Source of the DNA: Dendrolimus kikuchii
Lineage: Eukaryota > Arthropoda > Insecta > Lepidoptera > Lasiocampidae
Assembly: GCA_019925095.2 (NCBI GenBank)
Contig: CM034397.1
Location: 6,467,763 to 6,531,762, forward strand
Reading direction: 5' to 3'
Length of the DNA: 64,000 nucleotides
This document shows positions 1 through 10,059 of the stretch, piece by piece. The notes under the pieces are model-generated. The model was not told where the DNA came from. It did no database searches and worked only from the letters and a program-made list of their open reading frames with translations. The number at the start of each line of letters is the position of its first letter. Within the stretch, counting starts at the first letter, position 1. The position numbers and the translations under genes were made by a program.

Positions 1-120
1 ACTTTATCACAATAATCGGTTTATACTCAAGACAATGGTATATATTAAGAAGGAACAAAGAAACATTACAAAACAGTCAATTTAATATATTATTATATAA
101 AGTTGGGTATGGAAGAGAGA

Positions 121-560
121 GCATGAAAGTAGAGTAAACGCGGTCGAGATGCGAGCACTGCGCAATATCTGCGGAGTGACGCTCGCGGACCGCGTTCGTA
201 ATACCGAAGTAAGAAAGAGAGTTGGTCTGAAAGAGAGTGTCGGGGTGAAGGTAAGGAAAGGAATGCTCCGGTGGTTCAGGCATGTGGAAAGAATGCATGA
301 TAAACAGATATACAATACAAAAGTAGATGGATGCAGAAGTCGTGGAAGGCCACGACACACCTTCCATGATCAAATTGATCGTGATCGTCCGAGCAGAAGG
401 TGATGTCAGGAGCCTTAAGAACAGACGAGCGTGCATGACAAGAGTTATGAATGTCAGGGAAGCAAGTGAGGTGTGTAAGAATAAGCCTAAATGGCTCTCT
501 GTTGGTCGTGCCTACCCCGTAAGGGAACTGGCGTGAAGTTATGTATGTATGTAATTTGGC
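121..560 (+). pseudogene. LINE 3' end (family T), ORF C-terminus plus (ATGT)n tail
   Basis: This is the C-terminal end of a non-LTR retrotransposon ORF, 5'-truncated. The first reading segment (149-403) has the basic GMLRWFRHVERM stretch typical of the post-RT region of these LINEs. A frame change near 390 leads into a second segment with the RRACMTRVMNV stretch, which ends at a stop next to an ATGT-repeat tail (about 540-553). The same end recurs at 19400-19690, 25098-25170, 27283-27395 and 36534-36602, so the tail is the true 3' end of the family. The frameshift makes this copy inactive. The exact clade is not determined here. Confidence 0.75.
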
Positions 561-1495
561 TGACTTTTACTGTAATGACATAATTTAACTTAACTTACTC
601 TTTATTTCAATTTGGCTTGTAAAGTAAGATTCATTATTGGTTCACAGAACGTTCCCATACTAAGTGACCCATCATTTTTACAATTACGCGCCTTCTCTAG
701 TTTTCACGTCGTAATTCACAAATATGGTTATAATTCATTTTTTGCAAGCAAAGTTAAAAAAACAATGTATTGGGTAAAGCTGTGTTATATTTGTGAATTA
801 AATTACATAAATAAATAAACATATTTACAAAAGACGTGTGGTACGTTCTTTGCGTTAAGAATGTAAATTTAACGAATGCCTTTAAAATTAATAGGCGCAT
901 AGATTATACGCCGTAAATTGCGAAGGGCTGCAAGCGACATAAAACAGTTCGGTTTATTCAGTGTAATTAATTCATTTTAATACCAACATAAACACAGCCA
1001 AAAATATTATTTATTTTATCTTCTGCGTAAAAGATTTCGTATTGTTAAGTCGAATACGAATTGTAGATTTCTTCATTTAAATTCTCAACGAATTGTCTTT
1101 GACGAGTACTTTCAACAGCGAGTCTTGCTTTGTTAGAATATTTAATATTATGTATTATTTATGCTACCTATAGCTTAGTAAAGGAATAAAATGTTTTAAT
1201 GTTACATAACTGAAACAGAATTACAAGTATAGGCATTAAGGGTTTAAGAGATATAAGTTATATTAACCTTGACCTTGAGCTCCCAAAAAGTATCAAGAAC
1301 AAATACCTAATATTTATTTATTTATTAAAGCATGACATGTGACTCTACTCATGTAAATATTAGATTCGTATCTCATGGAAATTATATTATATTTATATTG
1401 TCTGGGAAAAATCTTTAAGTTTTTCAAAAGTCTTAAGTAGCGAAGGTCACAGTTGGTTTACACAAAGAACTTGAATCAGTGAAAATATGGCATCG
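561..1495. other. No gene seen; AT-rich intergenic
   Basis: AT-rich sequence with short ORFs only and no recognisable repeat. Nothing further can be supported. Confidence 0.5.
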
Positions 1496-1499
1496 GAAT

Positions 1500-1860
1500 C
1501 AGATTTTTTTTGACTTAGCCACTTTATACCACTCCCAATAGAATTCCCGTGGGATTCCCGGGACCAAATGTACGGCATTAAGTAAGTAAATATTGATATA
1601 ATATTAATACTAAATAGTAAGAAATATTAATTATAATAATAGGCACAACATTTTGCACGCCCTAGAGGCAAAAACATGTGAACCTATGGAATAATCCTAT
1701 ATTTTTTTTTATGTACCATGTTTTATACAATAAATGATAATTTGATTTGATTTGCAGATTTTAAGTCCGGGAATTTGCTTTCGAAGTCGAAAAATCGAAA
1801 ACCGCATCGAAATCGGCCTTGCAGTTTTTGCGTGATTCCCGAAAAAACAGACAAACACAA
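1500..1860. repeat. Dispersed repeat A, degenerate
   Basis: This copy shares blocks with 25310-25690 (same orientation) and with 21165-21690 and 49670-50050 (opposite orientation). The recognisable blocks are a 'gggattcccgggac' segment and an 'accgcatcgaaatcggcc' segment followed by a 'cagacaaac' run. It is interrupted by unrelated AT-rich sequence between about 1580 and 1750. No coding capacity is seen; it is probably the tail of a retroelement or a non-autonomous derivative. Confidence 0.5.
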
Positions 1861-2084
1861 AAGTTATATAAAGCAAAAGATTATACTTTTACAATTTTAT
1901 AATACTATAGATGTATACTAAATTTTTAACGTTTAACCGAGTGTGTCAGTGAAAGCGGTAACCAATATAATTGAAAAAAAACTTGTAATTTATAAAGTTT
2001 TTGAAGTGGGTAGATCCATGCTGGCATCATCATTTTCATTACAGCTTTTAGAACTGGCTCGATCAGTGTGATACCACGCTCTCA

Positions 2085-2405
2085 TAGATATCGGTGTGAA
2101 ACTGTTAACACTGAGTTATACGTGTTTCGTGCGATGACTGACAGTTTCGATGGCCCACTACCCCTTCCCTCTGTCCTGTCCCTATATATACTCTATCTCA
2201 TTCTTCTTGTCTTATTCCCCATCCTAACCCCTTTAAACCATCCCTTTCTCTCTTCTCCATATCCCATACCTTCCTAAAGACTGGCAACACGTTTGCTGCG
2301 CTCCTAGTATTGTCAATGTATAAGCGAGGTTCCCCACTTTCCATTAGATGGGCCATCTGCTTGTTTGCCATTTTCGCAATTAAAATCAATGAATAAATAA
2401 GCATA
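2085..2405 (+). repeat. LINE 3' tail, Jockey/CR1-type (partial)
   Basis: The block 'ggcaacacgtttgctgcg', followed by a diverged 'ccattagatgggcc' segment and an AT-rich end, is a degenerate form of the 3' tail of the LINE ending near 46541. A similar partial copy lies at 15590-15795. The pyrimidine-rich stretch 2160-2280 belongs to the same repeat. No open coding frame is left. Confidence 0.5.
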
Positions 2406-2640
2406 TTTTAGTATTTTGTTGAGAGTTGGTATGTACCAAGGCTATTTTGGATTGAAGTTGACCGCGAAACACTGACCTAAACTTTTTGCTCCCCAAAGAT
2501 CATAGCACGAGCCAAAATTGTTTTAAACATTGACCTAATTGATAAATGTAAAAAACTATGATTGTCATCCATTAAACACAGTCACGGCCAAGTTTTTGCT
2601 AATAATGACTAATTACTTTATTCGAATTTACAGTTCCATA

Positions 2641-2960
2641 GCCGATTTTTTTTATTGCACGAGTTCAGCAGACAGGCAGACGGCCCACCTGATGGGAAGC
2701 GGTTATCATCGCCAATAGACACTTGCAACATTAAAGGTGCTACAAATGTGCTGCTGCTCTCTAAAGGGCGACTGGAACCTGGTCACTAATGCCGGAACAC
2801 AACTCAAGGTTGTTATGACGGCATACTTTAGACCAGGGGTAGGTAGCCATTCTGACGGGCAAATACCCTACCACCTGGCTGTGGGTTGTTTTGTCGCCTT
2901 TTTCAATAGGCCACTTGGCCGCAGGAAATTGTATTCTTTCTCCGTTCCTGCACGGGTATA
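2641..2960 (-). mobile_element. SINE-like element S1, copy 1
   Basis: An element of about 315 bp in - orientation. It starts (element 5' end) near 2960 in the block 'gtgcaggaacggagaaag' and ends near 2641 in a T-rich run on the + strand (A-rich tail of the element). Copies at 3009-3322, 17095-17402 and 62845-63161 have the same two boundaries, so this is a defined short element and not randomly truncated LINE debris. Its last ~90 bp match the 3' tail of the LINE at 46440-46541. No protein is encoded, although short frames are open in several copies. Confidence 0.65.
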
Positions 2961-3008
2961 TAATAACAGAATCATTTTAATTTAAATATGTCCGTCATTT
3001 CGTCTTAC

Positions 3009-3322
3009 TATGTTTTTTTTTATTGCAGGAGTTCAGCAGACAGGCAGATGGCCCACTTGATGGAAAGCGGTCACCATCGCCTATGGACATTTGCAAAACC
3101 AGAGGTGCTACAAATGCGCTGCTGCTCTCTTAAGGGAGACTGGAACCTGGTTACTAATGCCGGAACACAACTCAAGGTTGTTATGGCGACATACTTAAGA
3201 CCAGGGGTGGTAGTCATCCGGTCGGGCAAATGCCCTACCTGGCTGTGGGTTGTTTAGTCGCCTCTTACGACAGGCCGCCCGGCCGCAGGAAATTGTATTC
3301 TTTCTCCGTTCCTGCACGGATA
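3009..3322 (-). mobile_element. SINE-like element S1, copy 2
   Basis: Second S1 copy, in the same orientation as copy 1 and only about 50 bp away. It has the same 5' boundary ('gtgcaggaacggagaaag') and the same LINE-like 3' end. Relative to the other copies it lacks a few bases around 3235 ('accacct'), so it is an independently diverged insertion or an older tandem duplicate. Confidence 0.65.
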
Positions 3323-3334
3323 AATGTTCGTTAA

Positions 3335-3960
3335 GGACCAAAATAACCGACATAGCTCATAAAATTAGCAAGTAGAAGTGGCAATGGGCGACTCATGTAT
3401 GTCACAGGACTGATGGCCGATGGAGCTGACGAGTCCTGGAGTGGAGACCAGGGACCCAACTCTGCTATTACTATCACGGTAAAATCGCCGGACACTATTG
3501 TCTCAAATGTAGATTTGCCTGATTTCGGTATTCTATTAAATCGTGCGTGCCCGAGGCACACCACTGTATCTTTAAGCGAAACCTCACGAAATAAATGTTT
3601 AAAATTTCATTAGCTTTTCTATTTTCATTTCAGCTAACGCTATTTCTCCTGGTAGTAGTACCAATTTTCTCAAGCGGAATCGCCGCGACAATTTCGAGAA
3701 GATATAGTGGATTTAGTAGAATACGAATTTATGACACTATCACAATGGAATCTTATTTTAAATACCTTCGTAACACCAAAATATTGAATTAACAAGTTTA
3801 GGTCTCAGGTCTTTTTAAACGTAGTGTTCGACGTCCTCCAGCCCAATGGACTGACGACCTGCGTAAGGGTCGCGGGTGAACGTTGGAGAAGGAAGGCGAA
3901 GAATCGAGATGTGTGGCGCCAAGTTACGAAGGCCTAAGTCTAGCAGTAGACTACGATTGG
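3335..3960 (+). pseudogene. RTE-type LINE 3' fragment split by about 355 bp
   Basis: The part 3340-3458 matches the post-RT end of the RTE element in the eIF2B alpha intron (51868-51992; shared 'ccgatggagc' and 'gagtcctggagtggagacca' blocks). The match resumes at about 3816-3945 ('cgtcctccagccc', 'tgacgacctgcg', 'gatgtgtggcgcc'). The intervening 3459-3815 has no counterpart in the RTE copy and must be an insertion or a rearrangement. Stops and substitutions make the fragment inactive. The inserted piece contains an open segment with a hydrophobic stretch (about 3634-3690) that I cannot identify. Confidence 0.65.
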
Positions 3961-4672
3961 CTGATGACGATGTACGTAAAATCCGTTTTCCACTGCTTAA
4001 CTCGACGAATAAAGGAGAAGTAAAGTCGAAATTTGAAAAAAATACCGTGGGCTCGATTTATAATTATTCAAAATACAGATGTTGCTCAGTATTAAACGAA
4101 TAAACAATGGCGTAACATACTTTTGACTTAAATATTGACATCGTAAACAATCTCTCCAAAATATAATCACGTTTTTAATTAAAAAGTGATACATATACAA
4201 ACTCAACCCATAATAATCGATTGAATAGGACTCAGGCTTAATAATTTTATAAACTGCACAAATTTTCATCCAATATTGAAGCAATAATTAATTTTAAGTT
4301 TTTACTCATAGAAAGTCTCCTCTATTAACAGTAATAAAATCCCTTAAAAAGTTATACTTTATAATGATATTTGTCAAGGATAGCAATCTTCTTAGTTGTT
4401 TTTAGCTCCGGTACAAAATTACTATGCCGTATGTATTAAATAAATAGTCTAGAGGGAGTTTAGAGCCAACAAAAAATTAAAAGTTGCCAATAATAAATGA
4501 AACGCTGAAGTTTCTAAAAGGGAGTCGGTTCAGAACTTGACAGCATAAAGTCCTGAAGTAAATTCAGTTGCTTTGCGCACCTGAATTTACAAAGATTTTG
4601 TTCTATCAGTAGGTTTATAATCATTTTACTACGTTACGCTGACTGTATATAATCAGAAAACACGTAAACAAA
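3961..4672. other. No gene seen
   Basis: AT-rich sequence without a recognisable repeat or a coding frame with support. Confidence 0.45.
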
Positions 4673-4821
4673 AAATTAAATTAAAATTAGGTTATGTAAA
4701 AATGTCACTCACAGCTTTCGAGATATTGGTCATTTTCTAAATTTTACAAAAAAGGAAAAACTTAGAAAATGGCCCAATCTCGAAAATTGTGACACTTTTA
4801 CTTAACCTAATTTTTCATTTT
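4673..4821. repeat. Hairpin MITE-like inverted repeat
   Basis: Two arms of roughly 60 bp are imperfectly complementary. The left arm carries 'aaaattaggtta' and 'gtcattttctaa'; the right arm carries 'ttagaaaatggcc' and 'taacctaattttt'. The arms are separated by about 20 bp. The structure fits a small palindromic MITE, but a target-site duplication is not clear. Confidence 0.55.
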
Positions 4822-6464
4822 CTGCTTAGCCGTGATACCCCACCGTGGTGAAGGATTATCTATTAATTACGCCACACCAGTATAAAATATATACGACACT
4901 TTGATAATGATTCTACGAAGTTTCCATATTTAGTAGATAATCGGTTTACTTATTTAGAGTGTGCACTGCATATTGTCACAGAGAACAGAGTGTATTATTA
5001 GTTTTTAGAAGATAATCTTTCAATATCTTACCCGCGCATTACGTGTCCAGTGGGTTGTCGTTGTAAATTGGATAACTAAATTATTATACGCATTTGCAAT
5101 ATTGTATTTGATTGAATATTAGATATATGAAAACCATGGTTTTATTCTCCTCGTCCGACTACCCTAAGTCCCTACGTATTCACGAAGTAATAGAGAGCCT
5201 TAATCAGAATATGCTACCCACCACCACCGGGTATTACTATTATATAATAGTATAAATAATAATATTTGATGAGACAAAACATCAAAATAAAATATCGAAT
5301 ACAGGTATTTAACCTTAAATACATATATAATTTATTACCAATATACATCCGGTAACAAAATATAAACTATATCACAACTTTCAAATGTCTCAAAGCAAGG
5401 ATACGCAGGCACGACAGCCGACTAACCTAGCTCATAGGACGACCAGGTGTATAATAATTCACATGTCTACAACATATTGCGATCAAGGCAAAGGTTGTAT
5501 CATACATTTATTTGTTCCTACTAACCTTATAAAAGTTACGACAATAACTCGTATTTTATTGTTTGTTATAATGTATGTCTTTTAAATGAGTTTCTTGTAA
5601 TTAATTATTTAACACACTGTAAATGCATACTGTGAAGATATTACTTATAGTATATAGTTTAGAAGGAAATTTTTTGGATTTAAGAGATTGATAATAATAA
5701 AAAAGGGGTTGATGTTAACGACCTGTTTTTACCATTGTCTTATCATATTATACACAATCATTGTAGATGTCTACAGCACGTCATTTATTTCTCACAATAA
5801 TTTGATATATTTAAGTATACTATTTGAAAAAAAAAAGAATTAATATTATCCGTATTTATACATGTTATAATAAACTTCGTTTAAACGGCCAATCTGTATT
5901 TAAAACAAAATGCAATATTCTGTTTAATTAAATTATTTAAAGCTTTCAGACATATTTAATAAAATAATTTATCTAACAATTTAGGGTCTCTATTCACCAA
6001 ATTAAATATGTAACACTTTCACTTCCATGCTTCCAAACAACAACAAATATTACGCATGCAAAAACTATACAATCCATATTTTTACCCACACAATACCTTT
6101 TAAGCCTTCCTTTATCAGATTTCCCCATTCTATCTCGTTACCATGCCAACACTAATCTCATCAACAACCAACTGACAATATTTGTCCAGAGGCGCTTTGT
6201 GGGGTTTCCTTTTCCAATATAATAGATACCTAACTACGCAGTAAGAATATAAAGATCATTGAGATATAAGATGTCATATGATCTAAGATAAAGATATACT
6301 TACTGATTTTACAGTAAAGCTTTTAAAAGCTTCTTTATTATAATTAAGATTTTGAACAGTAAAAATAAAAATTGAAATTTCGCATGTTTTTGAATAACTT
6401 GATAATTTGTATTAGACACAAATCACACTAATCGTTTTTTTGTTTAAGTGATTAAATATTAAAT
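4822..6464. other. No gene seen
   Basis: A long AT-rich stretch. No splice-bounded coding exon, LINE motif or Pol III box could be supported on either strand. Confidence 0.45.
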
Positions 6465-6603
6465 TAAATCGGCAGACAAACATATTGTATGTATAACCCC
6501 AAATTAAGCAAGTTACCCTTGTATTATGGGTAATATATAACGTACTACTCTGGGGCCGATCCCACACATCCAGACCATAGTAAATAACGGAGAAAATACG
6601 TTT
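6465..6603 (-). mobile_element. tRNA-derived SINE (family 2), 3' part, interrupted
   Basis: This matches 25870-26005 in the intact family-2 SINE. The other half of the same SINE lies at 9909-10030, on the far side of the gypsy element. The last four bases (6600-6603, gttt) are the target-site duplication of that element. Confidence 0.75.
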
Positions 6604-6876
6604 TATAGCGGGCACTTGAAATAATAAAGCTTGATTGGTAAACTTGTTTTAATGAATAAACCTACTGAACGAACCCCGAACGCGCGGCGCGCAGGCCGGC
6701 GCGTGAGTTCCTACATACATGCGTACGTCACAAGGTTGCAGGATTAACTGAGTAGCTTGGCCGGCGGGCGGGTCGGGCGACCCGAACGCCGCGAGGGTGG
6801 AGCGGGGGCCCGCATCGGGGATACGATGTTCCCAACACGTATTCTTCCAGCGCTTTTACATACTTGCCGCGCTATA
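6604..6876 (-). repeat. 3' LTR of the gypsy element
   Basis: 273 bp with ends TATAGCG and CGCTATA. It is GC-rich in the middle (about 6670-6830), unlike the surrounding DNA. The element's ORF runs into this LTR and stops at 6744, so the last 44 codons are LTR-encoded. Confidence 0.9.
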
Positions 6877-8906
6877 GTCTCCCCCTCCAAGTCCTCGGAC
6901 ACCCCGGGAGAGGACTTGGCTTTGGAAGGCCTACCCCTCCTCCTACTCTGAATTACGGCAGAATCTCCTTGATATAAAGTGAGAGCACTAGCGTGGTACT
7001 TAGTAGTGTTTCCATTATTATCTACTACTTTATAGATGGTAGGACTAACTAACTCAGCTATTTTAAACGGTCCCAGTCGTCTGGGTGCAAACTTACGAGT
7101 AACCCCTTTGTCAACATTACTGGAAACGTGGGCCGAAACCAAAACTAAATCACCAATTTTGTAGCTTGGTGCGGGTTGACGCCCCCTATCGGCGTAAATC
7201 TTCCTCCGACGCTGTTGATTAGTGATTCGCGTAGCATCGCCCGTATCTATACGATGCAGCGCAAAAGAAGTTGGCGCTCCCCCTGGAGTAAAAATGTCCT
7301 CTTGATCATTCAGGAGTTCCGAGAGCCGTTGACGTTGATCCGACCCAAAATGGGAACCTACCTCTGGTTCAAATCTCATCGTAAAATATCGCGGTATATG
7401 ACTAAAAGTATAACGAGAATTTTTAAAGTCAAGTACCACACCTGCGTCTAATAAAAAATTCATACCTAACAAGGTATCAGTTGCACCAGGCAAAATGATA
7501 AAAAGAGTGGGAACAACAGGCCCCTGCGGCACCCTTACATCCACCTTAGCTACATCTACTACAAGATTTTTACATGAACCATCAGCTAACTTAACACTAG
7601 TACACGTTTTATCGAACATATGACCGTGTTTCACTAAATGTGCACATAAACTTTCACTAGCAACCGATTGCTTTGCACCAGTATCAAACAACGCACTTCC
7701 ACGAGCACCATAAATCTCCACTTCCACTACGGGTCTCTGACGCGGGTCAATGACCTCGCTTCCAATAGCGGCAATTGACTGGAAAGCGGAAATAGAAGCA
7801 GACGATTCCTGTTTATTCTTACAAGTAGAGCAATTAGCCCGTATAACACCAGGCGTGCCGCATCCAAAGCATGTTACTGAAGGTGTCAAACTGTCTTCTT
7901 CTTTCTTAATGTTACTAGGAAACGACTTCTTAGATAACAGCTTCGGGCACTCCTCTTTCAAATGGCCGAATTGCTTACAATAATAGCAACGAGCTCTACT
8001 TGCTTTACTGGACGAAGCTGGTACTGCTGGATATGCTGTGTCTACAATCGGAGTGACTGATTCCTTATTCTTTCTAAGCTCTGACTGCTGAGAGCTACGG
8101 CCTTCATCTAAAATATCTTCAATAGAACGGGCCTGTTCCAATAGCTCAGAGAAAGACATAAAAGATTTACGACATACCTTCTCCCTTATTCTCTTATGCA
8201 GTAGCCCATACACCATGTCGAGCTGAGCTTCCTGAGAGATAGCAGTCGACGGCAACTGTGCTAACAATGCTCTTATTTTGCAGACGAAAATATCGGTAGG
8301 CTCATCGCCTTGTTCCCGTTCAAATATTTTCCGGTAAACCCTGTGTGGCGGCAAACGAGGACCATAAGTTTGCTTTAATAATTCTATGGCATCAGGCCAA
8401 CTATTAACAGATGCTTTCACACCTTGCCACCAGGTTGCTGCAAGACCAGACAAAAGCATTGGTAAGCCTCGCAAGGCTATGTGATCTTCTATACCGACGC
8501 ATTCCTTATATATTTCTATAGCGTCGACAAAAGCTAAAACGTCGCTCCCTTTTGCACCGTCGAAGCGCGATGAGCAATTTGCAAAGTTACCAGACAAGGC
8601 ACTCGTAACAGGCGCAGGCGGTGAAGCTGGAGCGCGTATCAAAGACAAAAGATACGCCAAGTGTTGATCCGTCATAACTATTGGAGTTCCCGGTTGAACA
8701 GACGGCGCCGGCGACTGCGCTAACGGCGCAGCAGAGGTGGAGGCCCCGCTAGGGCCCGCAGTAGGCGGTGGAGGCGCGCCCGGCGGCACATGAGCCACGC
8801 CGGACGCGGACAAGAGAGTCTCAGACTCTCCAGCGATACCCCTATCCACAGAGGGTATATGCTGATCCATCCCGTCACTGGTTGCACCAGACCGTGTAAG
8901 CACCAT
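6744..8906 (-). CDS. Gag-protease fused to integrase C-terminus (720 aa)
   Basis: This is the structural and protease protein of a gypsy-type retrotransposon. In order: a Pro/Ala-rich N-terminus (about residues 1-90); a capsid-like retrotransposon gag domain (about 100-270); a CCHC zinc knuckle near residues 306-319 (CYYCKQFGHLKEEC); a second knuckle-like CX2C...C without the usual His; and a retropepsin domain with its DTGA catalytic loop near residue 406. The usual start of RT (IDTGDAT, near residue 555) is followed at once by an integrase C-terminal segment (KIYADRG, then the LGPFKI GPY/F-type module near 605-650). About 1000 residues of pol expected between these points are absent, yet the frame is kept. 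The chosen start is the first ATG before the proline-rich region. The frame then continues through the polypurine tract into the 3' LTR. Confidence 0.85.
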   Translation of the reverse strand: MVLTRSGATSDGMDQHIPSVDRGIAGESETLLSASGVAHVPPGAPPPPTAGPSGASTSAAPLAQSPAPSVQPGTPIVMTDQHLAYLLSLIRAPASPPAPVTSALSGNFANCSSRFDGAKGSDVLAFVDAIEIYKECVGIEDHIALRGLPMLLSGLAATWWQGVKASVNSWPDAIELLKQTYGPRLPPHRVYRKIFEREQGDEPTDIFVCKIRALLAQLPSTAISQEAQLDMVYGLLHKRIREKVCRKSFMSFSELLEQARSIEDILDEGRSSQQSELRKNKESVTPIVDTAYPAVPASSSKASRARCYYCKQFGHLKEECPKLLSKKSFPSNIKKEEDSLTPSVTCFGCGTPGVIRANCSTCKNKQESSASISAFQSIAAIGSEVIDPRQRPVVEVEIYGARGSALFDTGAKQSVASESLCAHLVKHGHMFDKTCTSVKLADGSCKNLVVDVAKVDVRVPQGPVVPTLFIILPGATDTLLGMNFLLDAGVVLDFKNSRYTFSHIPRYFTMRFEPEVGSHFGSDQRQRLSELLNDQEDIFTPGGAPTSFALHRIDTGDATRITNQQRRRKIYADRGRQPAPSYKIGDLVLVSAHVSSNVDKGVTRKFAPRRLGPFKIAELVSPTIYKVVDNNGNTTKYHASALTLYQGDSAVIQSRRRGRPSKAKSSPGVSEDLEGETIARQVCKSAGRIRVGNIVSPMRAPAPPSRRSGRPTRPPAKLLS
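6877..6889 (-). other. Polypurine tract of the gypsy element
   Basis: On the - strand the sequence just before the 3' LTR is the purine-rich GGAGGGGGAGAC. This is the expected plus-strand primer site of a Ty3/gypsy element, and it is embedded in the ORF. Confidence 0.75.
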
Positions 8907-9635
8907 AATGCCTAATCGGAAAACTCTATGTTTCCACGGTGATAAATTGTCCGATCACCAAGACAAACGGAAAACACAATATAGTTCAACTCAAAATAAT
9001 TGTTCATCGTAGCCTAAATAAACAATAACTTCAACTATAAAAGATAACTTGAAAATAAAGTTCTAAGTTCAAAACAGTCTGACACTAAAAGTCTTAAATT
9101 GGAAAACAACACTGTCTGTACACAAAACACAATGTTCCAATTAACGAAAAAAAAGTCTTTGTATAAAATTATTCTTCCAAAATTATTCCAACTAGTAGGT
9201 AAGTACAGTCCTGTATAAATAAGTCCAAAAGTACTTACGGAACCATCGTACGTATGTACTTACATATATGAAAATAAACACTAATTTCTAGTTCTTTATA
9301 CTTATAGTCAAAGTTTGAATAAAAACGAATGAGTCCGAACAAGTTCAAACAAGTCCAAACACGTCGAGCACTCACACTCGTACGAACGTGTATTTCACTC
9401 ACAAGTCCTATAGAAACCTATTCAGAACACGTTAGGTCATTAGGTACTAAATCACGAACCTACAGTTTAGTTCTAGACTTACGATAGCCACCTAAACGTC
9501 GCGTTGAGTACTAACTCAGAACAAACGCGGAACAAACGTATCGGCACACACAGGTATCGCAAAGTTTATAACTAGAACACACTAAAACTGTTTTAAAACA
9601 CTATATTTCGTGCCACACGTTGGGCTGCCAATTAT
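8907..9635 (-). other. Leader of the gypsy element
   Basis: About 730 bp between the 5' LTR and the gag start. It is AT-rich and contains repeated 'aagtccaaa'-like motifs (about 9200-9380) but no long ORF. It holds the primer-binding site and presumably the packaging signal. Confidence 0.6.
9613..9630 (-). other. Candidate primer-binding site
   Basis: On the - strand, five bases after the 5' LTR, the sequence TGGCAGCCCAACGTGTGG begins with the TGG expected for pairing with a tRNA 3' CCA end. The tRNA isotype was not determined. Confidence 0.65.
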
Positions 9636-9908
9636 TATAGCGGGCACTTGAAATAATAAAGCTTGATTGGTAAACTTGTTTTAATGAATAAACCTACTGA
9701 ACGAACCCCGAACGCGCGGCGCGCAGGCCGGCGCGTGAGTTCCTACATACATGCGTACGTCACAAGGTTGCAGGATTAACTGAGTAGCTTGGCCGGCGGG
9801 CGGGTCGGGCGACCCGAACGCCGCGAGGGTGGAGCGGGGGCCCGCATCGGGGATACGATGTTCCCAACACGTATTCTTCCAGCGCTTTTACATACTTGCC
9901 GCGCTATA
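9636..9908 (-). repeat. 5' LTR of the gypsy element
   Basis: 273 bp, no difference from 6604-6876 seen by eye. It should contain the promoter for - strand transcription. Confidence 0.9.
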
Positions 9909-10030
9909 GTTTCCGAAATTTACTATACCAGGAATCGAAATCGGAGCCTCTGCGTTGCAGTGAGGTAGGCCGGCAAAGGCTTAGCCCGCTCAACGACAGA
10001 GGCCGTTTTTGTTCGTCCGACAGGAGTTTT
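9909..10030 (-). mobile_element. tRNA-derived SINE (family 2), 5' part
   Basis: Promoter half of the SINE split by the gypsy element. On the - strand it reads a tRNA-like head ('gttgagcgggctaagcc'), then a degenerate B-box region ('atttcgattcctgg'). The first four bases (gttt) duplicate 6600-6603. Intact relatives are at 25870-26090 and 30215-30395. Confidence 0.75.
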
Positions 10031-10059
10031 GAAATATGGCATTATACCCTTTCCAAGCA

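Larger units (their letters stand above)
6604..9908 (-). mobile_element. Young non-autonomous Ty3/gypsy LTR element
   Basis: A complete LTR-bounded element of 3305 bp read on the - strand. The two LTRs (6604-6876 and 9636-9908) are both 273 bp and appear identical by eye. Their ends form an inverted TATAGCG/CGCTATA pair. A 4-bp duplication GTTT flanks the element (6600-6603 and 9909-9912). The uninterrupted paralogous SINE at 25870-26080 shows the empty-site sequence and confirms this boundary. Between the LTRs are a leader of about 730 bp and one 720-codon ORF. Reverse transcriptase, RNase H and the integrase core are missing, so transposition would need proteins from a related element. Identical LTRs mean recent insertion (or gene conversion). 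Confidence 0.9.

Noticed and set aside
2737..3257. Open frames with GDWNLVTNAGTQL-type peptide
   Set aside because: Same peptide appears in every S1 copy; it is a non-coding short element often mistranslated, and the - strand is the element's sense strand.
7176..7983. Two + strand open frames inside the gypsy ORF
   Set aside because: Antisense of the gag-protease-integrase frame; no independent features.
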